Part shown: positions 56,103 to 59,994 of the stretch, in pieces | Layout: each line of letters begins with the position of its first letter | Numbering within the stretch: position 1 is the first letter of the stretch | NCBI GenBank assembly: GCA_014763765.1 | Contig: JACXUT010000003.1 | Span: forward strand, 1 to 59,994 | Origin: Micrococcales bacterium | Lineage (GTDB): Bacteria; Actinomycetota; Actinomycetes; Actinomycetales; Cellulomonadaceae | Direction of reading: 5' to 3' | DNA: 59,994 bases | Notes under the pieces: generated by a model | What the model saw: only the letters and a program-made list of their open reading frames with translations | Databases searched by the model: none | Told to the model about the DNA's origin: nothing | Translations under genes and position numbers: made by a program

Positions 56103-58796
56103 ATGGTGATGACTCGACACGGACGGGCACCGGCGTCACGCTGGCTCGCCCTCGCGACCGCCGCGGCGGCCGTGGGAGCGGGGCTCGTCGCAGCACCGGC
56201 GGCCACCGCCGCGGACGCCGGACCGGCGCCCGACCCGTGGGTCTCGTTCGCCGACGGGTACTACCAGTTCACGGTGCCGCAGGCCACGGCCAAGAGCATC
56301 GCGGGCAGCACGCTCACCGGCTTGGAGCTGCAGGGCAACATCGGCCCGTCGGGGACGTGGTCGAACCTGGCCCTCGACGGCAGCGGCAGCAACTACGCCG
56401 CCCGGCTCGGGCCGCTGTCCCCCGGCCTGTACTACTACCAGTACACCGCCACGATGCCGGACCGCTCGAAGGTCTCCTTCAAGGAGCCCACCAGCCCGGT
56501 CGCCGTCACGTCGGAGCCGACGTGGAACACGCTGTTCGTGCCCGGCGACTCCGTCGCGTGGATGGCGGACGTCCAGGCCGGCGGCGGCAGCCTCGAGACG
56601 ATGACGTACCCGAGCGCCGTCACCGGGCAGGACCGCTCCGCGCTGGTGTGGACGCCGCCCGGCTACGACGAGGACCGCGCGGAGCCGTACCCCGTGATGT
56701 ACCTGCTGGCGGACGACGGGCAGAGCGCCGCCGAGTGGTCCGAGCTCGGTCGCGCGGGCCAGGTGCTCGACAACCTCGCCGCGGCGGGCGAGCTCGAGCC
56801 GATGGTCGTCGTCATGGGCGACGTCGACGTCGCCGACCCGCACGCCGAGCTGGTCGACAACCTCGCCGTCGCGGCGCGCGCGGACTACCACGTCGCGCAG
56901 GACGGGAGCGGGCAGGCCGTCGCCGGCATCGGCGAGGGCGCCGCGACGGCGCTCGGCACGCTCGTGTCCGACCCCGGCGCGTTCGAGGCGGTCGGGTCGT
57001 TCTCCGGCCACTTCGACGGGTCGATCAACCAGCCGACCGCGGCGGCGGTCAACGCCGGGACGGACCTGCTGCGGGTGTACGTGGGCAACGTCCTCGACCC
57101 CGCCTACAACCCGACCTACCAGCTCCTGCAGAAGCTGCGGGCCGCGGGTGTCGACCACGAGTTCGACGGCGTGAACCCCGAGTCCGGGGCCACCTGGGAC
57201 TCCTGGCGCGAGGACCTGCGGGACTTCGCGTCCCGGGCGTTCCGCGGGTCGGACGGCGCCGCGACGCCGGGCCACCGCACCCTCGACGCCCCGTACACGG
57301 CGCCGGCCGCCGGGTCGATCACGACCCCGCACGTCGACGCCGACGGCATCGTCACGTTCGAGACGGGCACCCAGTGGGCGACCGCCAAGGACGTCACCGT
57401 GTGGGCCAACTGGGCGCCGAACGGCGCGTGGTTCCGGGTGCCGATGACGAAGGTCGGCGAGCGGTGGCGCCTGTCGGCCGGACCGCTCGACGGGTACTAC
57501 TACTACCGCTACGTCGTCGACGGGGTCGACCAGAAGGACCCGGCCGACACCACGACGCCGCTCACCGGCGTGAGCCCGCTGTTCGTGCCGGGCGAGACGG
57601 ACCAGATGCTCGCCGACGTGCCCGAGGGCGAGGGCGGCACCATCTCGACGCTCAGCTACCAGAGCTCCGTGGCGAACGAGGAGCGCAAGGCGCTCGTCTG
57701 GACGCCGCCGGGCTACGACGCCACGCGGGACGAGCCCTACCCGGTGCTCTACCTCAACCACGGCTCGGGCCAGAGCTACGGCGACTGGGTGGAGACCGGC
57801 CGCGCCAAGCAGATCCTCGACAACCACTACCGCAACGGGGACATCGTCCCGATGGTCGTGGTGATGGGGAACGGCAACGTCTCCGACTTCCAGGCGGAGC
57901 TGTTCGACAACCTCATGCCCGCCGCGCGGGACGCGTACCGGATCTCGAGCGACCCGTCGCAGCAGGCGATCGCCGGCCTGTCCATGGGCGCGATGAACAC
58001 CCTGAACACCTGGCTGACCCGGCCGGGCGAGTTCGCGTACGTCGGGGCGTTCTCCGGGTTCCTGTTCAGCTACCCCACCACGGACGCCGCGGCCATCAAC
58101 GCCGGGACGAAGCTGGCACGCATCTACACCGGTGACGTCAGCGACTTCACCTACAGCTTCACGATGAGCCTGGTGGACACGCTGGAGCAGCGGGGCATCG
58201 AGCACGAGTTCGCCGGCGTCACGGTCGGGCCCCACGGGTTCGACACCTGGGCGCAGAACCTCGTGGACTTCCTGCCGCGGATCTTCAAGCCGGACACGGC
58301 CCAGGGCATCCCGGTGGAGGCCACGGTGCCGCAGCCGGAGAACGGCGTGCTCGCGCTGTCGGTGGCGGACTACGGCCGGGCCGTGACGCTCTCCAAGGCC
58401 CAGAACCTCGGCGACCGGCTCCGCTCCACGGGCGCCCTGCCGCAGGTGACGGTGTCCGACTCGCGCTCCAACGCCCAGGCCGGTGCCTCCGGCTGGGCCG
58501 TCACCGGGCAGGCGTACACCTTCACCTCGGGGTCCGTCTCCGTCGGCGCCGACCACCTCGGGTGGTCGCCGCGGCTGTCGACCACCCGGGCGGGCCTGCA
58601 GGCCGGCGCGGCGGTCGCCACGTCGATGGGCTCGGGACCGGGCCTGGACACCCCCGCGACGCTCGCCTCGGCGACGGCGCAGGGCCGGTTCGGGTCGGCC
58701 GACGTCGACGCGGGGCTCGTGCTCGAGCTCCCCGTCGACACCACCCCGGGCACGTACGCCGGGACCCTGACCCTCTCGCTGTTCCCGGTGGACTGA
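56103..58796 (+). CDS. Secreted tandem CE1-like esterase with WxL-like C-terminal domain
   Basis: An 897-residue exported protein with signal peptide (ALATAAAAVGAGLVAAPAATA). Two copies of a beta-sandwich plus alpha/beta-hydrolase esterase unit follow (about 40-385 and 395-735), each with ALVWTPPGYD, DEPYPVxYL and GRAxQxLDN. In unit 2 the nucleophile motif is GLSMG (S627), with H711 in GPHGFDTW; in unit 1 the same place reads GIGEG (G277) and the His is absent, so unit 1 should be inactive. Residues ~740-897 (LALSVADYGRAVTLS, GWAVTGQAYTFTSG, LGWSPRL, GTYAGTLTLSLFPVD) look like a WxL wall-binding domain. Probably removes acyl or feruloyl groups from polysaccharide at the cell surface. AGAGGA lies 5 nt before the ATG. 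Confidence 0.85.
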   Translation: MVMTRHGRAPASRWLALATAAAAVGAGLVAAPAATAADAGPAPDPWVSFADGYYQFTVPQATAKSIAGSTLTGLELQGNIGPSGTWSNLALDGSGSNYAARLGPLSPGLYYYQYTATMPDRSKVSFKEPTSPVAVTSEPTWNTLFVPGDSVAWMADVQAGGGSLETMTYPSAVTGQDRSALVWTPPGYDEDRAEPYPVMYLLADDGQSAAEWSELGRAGQVLDNLAAAGELEPMVVVMGDVDVADPHAELVDNLAVAARADYHVAQDGSGQAVAGIGEGAATALGTLVSDPGAFEAVGSFSGHFDGSINQPTAAAVNAGTDLLRVYVGNVLDPAYNPTYQLLQKLRAAGVDHEFDGVNPESGATWDSWREDLRDFASRAFRGSDGAATPGHRTLDAPYTAPAAGSITTPHVDADGIVTFETGTQWATAKDVTVWANWAPNGAWFRVPMTKVGERWRLSAGPLDGYYYYRYVVDGVDQKDPADTTTPLTGVSPLFVPGETDQMLADVPEGEGGTISTLSYQSSVANEERKALVWTPPGYDATRDEPYPVLYLNHGSGQSYGDWVETGRAKQILDNHYRNGDIVPMVVVMGNGNVSDFQAELFDNLMPAARDAYRISSDPSQQAIAGLSMGAMNTLNTWLTRPGEFAYVGAFSGFLFSYPTTDAAAINAGTKLARIYTGDVSDFTYSFTMSLVDTLEQRGIEHEFAGVTVGPHGFDTWAQNLVDFLPRIFKPDTAQGIPVEATVPQPENGVLALSVADYGRAVTLSKAQNLGDRLRSTGALPQVTVSDSRSNAQAGASGWAVTGQAYTFTSGSVSVGADHLGWSPRLSTTRAGLQAGAAVATSMGSGPGLDTPATLASATAQGRFGSADVDAGLVLELPVDTTPGTYAGTLTLSLFPVD

Positions 58797-58813
58797 CACC
58801 GGGGACCTGACCC

Positions 58814-58858
58814 GCGGGGGTGGCCGGCCGGGCCGGTTGCCCGGCCGGCCACCCCCGC
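58814..58858 (+). terminator. Perfect 20-bp hairpin between esterase and DUF916 genes
   Basis: A flawless 20-bp inverted repeat (58814-58833 with 58839-58858) with a 5-nt loop fills most of the 74-nt gap. Without another visible promoter before the next gene, it probably acts as an attenuator within an operon. Confidence 0.75.
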
Positions 58859-58870
58859 CGACGAGGACCC

Positions 58871-59994
58871 ATGCGCTTCTCCCCGCTCCGCACGACCGCC
58901 CGCGCGGCCCTCGTGCTGCTGCCCGCCGCCGCCGTGGCCCTGGGGGCGCCCGCGGCCGCCGCGGCACCCCGCGCCGCCGACGACGACGCTCCCGCCGGGA
59001 CCGTGACGTGGGCGCTGGCGCCCGCCGCCGCGGACGGTGCCGACGGCCGCATCTCCCTGCGCCACGACCTCGACCCCGGCTCCGCCGTCGACGACCACGT
59101 GCTGCTCAGCAACTTCAGCGCCGAGCCCACGACGTTCGTGCTGTACGCGGGCGACGGCGTGGTGGGGGACGGCGGCGCGTTCGACATCGCCACCGGCGAG
59201 CCCGAGGACGGCGGCTCGTGGGTCGCGCTCGGCCCCGTCGGCGAGGCCCGGGCCGACCCCGACGGGCGGCTCGCCCTGGAGCTGCCGCCCGAGTCCAGCG
59301 TCGTCGTGCCGGTGCACGTCGCGGTGCCGGACGACGCCACCCCGGGCGACCACCCCGCCGGCGTGGTCGCGGAGCTCGCCCCGGACGGCGACGCGGTGGA
59401 GGTCGCCTCCCGCGTCGGCGTCCGCCTGCACCTGCGAGTCACCGGCGACGTCGCCGCCGACCTCGCCGTGCGGGACGTGCGGGCGACGTGGGTGCCGTCC
59501 TGGAACCCGCTCGCCCGCGGGCACGTCCACGTCACCTACGCGGTCGGGAACGCCGGCAACGTCCGCCTCGGCGCGACGTCGACCGCCACCGCCACCGGGC
59601 TGCTCGGGCTGGGCACCGCCTCGCGCGAGACCGCGCAGCGCGAGCTCCTGCCGGGGGACTCCGCGCGGGTCGAGGTCGACCTGCCCGCGTGGCCGACCCT
59701 GCGCACCGACGTCGACGTGTCCGCACTGCCGGGCGCGGTGGGCGAGGACGCGCTCGACGCGCCGCTGCGCGAGGCCGTCGCGACCGCCACCGCGTGGACG
59801 GTGCCGTGGTCGCAGCTCGCGCTCCTGCTGCTGCTCGTCGGCGTGCCGGTGGCGCTCCGCCGCGTGCGGCGCCGCTCCGCCGCGCGGGTCCAGGCGCGCA
59901 TCGACGCGGCGGTCGCCCGCGCCCGGGCCGAGGCCGTGACCGAGCCCGTGACCGATCCCGCCCCCGCCCCTGTTCCCGCACCCGAGCCCGGTCC
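58871..59994 (+). CDS. DUF916-type WxL-partner surface protein (partial, cut by window end)
   Basis: The open frame runs to the right edge without a stop (374 codons). The signal peptide (AALVLLPAAAVALGAPAAAAA) is followed by a beta-rich domain: VTWALAPAAADGADGRISL, then DDHVLLSNFSAEPTTFVLYAGDG and VVPVHVAVPDDATPGDHPAGVV, the pattern of DUF916/WxL-interacting proteins. A second Ig-like domain (VHVTYAVGNAGNVRLG) follows, then a TM helix near residues 317-333 (LALLLLLVGVPVALRRV) and a cytoplasmic Arg/Ala helix with a Pro/Thr/Val tail. It would sit in the membrane and bind WxL proteins, here the esterase just upstream. GAGGA lies before the ATG. Confidence 0.8.
   Translation, partial: MRFSPLRTTARAALVLLPAAAVALGAPAAAAAPRAADDDAPAGTVTWALAPAAADGADGRISLRHDLDPGSAVDDHVLLSNFSAEPTTFVLYAGDGVVGDGGAFDIATGEPEDGGSWVALGPVGEARADPDGRLALELPPESSVVVPVHVAVPDDATPGDHPAGVVAELAPDGDAVEVASRVGVRLHLRVTGDVAADLAVRDVRATWVPSWNPLARGHVHVTYAVGNAGNVRLGATSTATATGLLGLGTASRETAQRELLPGDSARVEVDLPAWPTLRTDVDVSALPGAVGEDALDAPLREAVATATAWTVPWSQLALLLLLVGVPVALRRVRRRSAARVQARIDAAVARARAEAVTEPVTDPAPAPVPAPEPG

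Overview
The window is a very GC-rich, gene-dense stretch of an actinobacterial chromosome. Frequent GTG starts, many leaderless promoters (TANNNT about 6 nt before the start codon), LAxTG sortase signals, SCO7613-like, DUF5926 and DUF6412 proteins, and LacI-controlled sugar ABC systems point to Actinomycetota, most likely Micrococcales of the Cellulomonas type. The genus is an inference. I see no insertion sequence, phage, CRISPR array or rRNA.

Left part (1-28.6 kb), mostly housekeeping: an N-terminal fragment of a probable ATPase, tRNA-Ser(GGA), a Fic AMP-transferase, a VOC protein, a GT2 glycosyltransferase, a DUF5926 protein, phosphoglucomutase, a 54-residue acidic protein, a HAD hydrolase, a GNAT, an MFS transporter, a giant SCO7613-like membrane protein and pyruvate:quinone dehydrogenase. 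Then come a methyltransferase, a gluconate module (gntP, gntK, divergent gntR), a three-gene flavinylation operon (ferric-reductase-like flavocytochrome, FMN-binding protein, ApbE), a YtxH-like protein and an APC permease. A four-gene minus-strand cassette (EspC-like T7SS partner, putative nuclease toxin, two paralogous putative immunity proteins) is stitched together by GTGA overlaps. It is followed by PPK2, a GNAT and a HATPase regulator.

Middle (28.6-35.4 kb): an arabino-saccharide regulon. A binding protein, two permeases and a GH1 enzyme form one operon; a LacI repressor and a divergent GH43 arabinofuranosidase sit beside it. Palindromic CAACGTTG operators mark both regulated promoters.

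35.4-45.1 kb: a cell-surface locus. A 1957-residue DUF11/SdrD-type adhesin with a C-terminal LARTG signal is divergent from a membrane-anchored sigma factor: one ORF carries ECF sigma, anti-sigma zinc finger, TM helix, PVDPEV stalk and ectodomain. An Ig-repeat protein with an LATTG signal follows. An ECF-type promoter (GAAC-N16-CGTC) precedes the adhesin, suggesting that the sigma factor controls its own surface partners.

45.1-60 kb: RluA, DUF3892, a second YidC, DUF6412 and a decayed VapC remnant. Then comes a second CUT1 ABC operon ending in a GH172 enzyme under a second LacI (GGTAACG-type operators), a soluble PAS-chemoreceptor, and a third LacI with TTACATCGATGTAA operators. That LacI lies in front of a tandem esterase (one module apparently dead, one intact) with a WxL-like tail, next to a DUF916 (WxL partner) protein cut by the window end. 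The three LacI proteins have three different operator types. Neither ABC importer has an ATPase gene here, so a shared MsmK-type ATPase elsewhere is expected.
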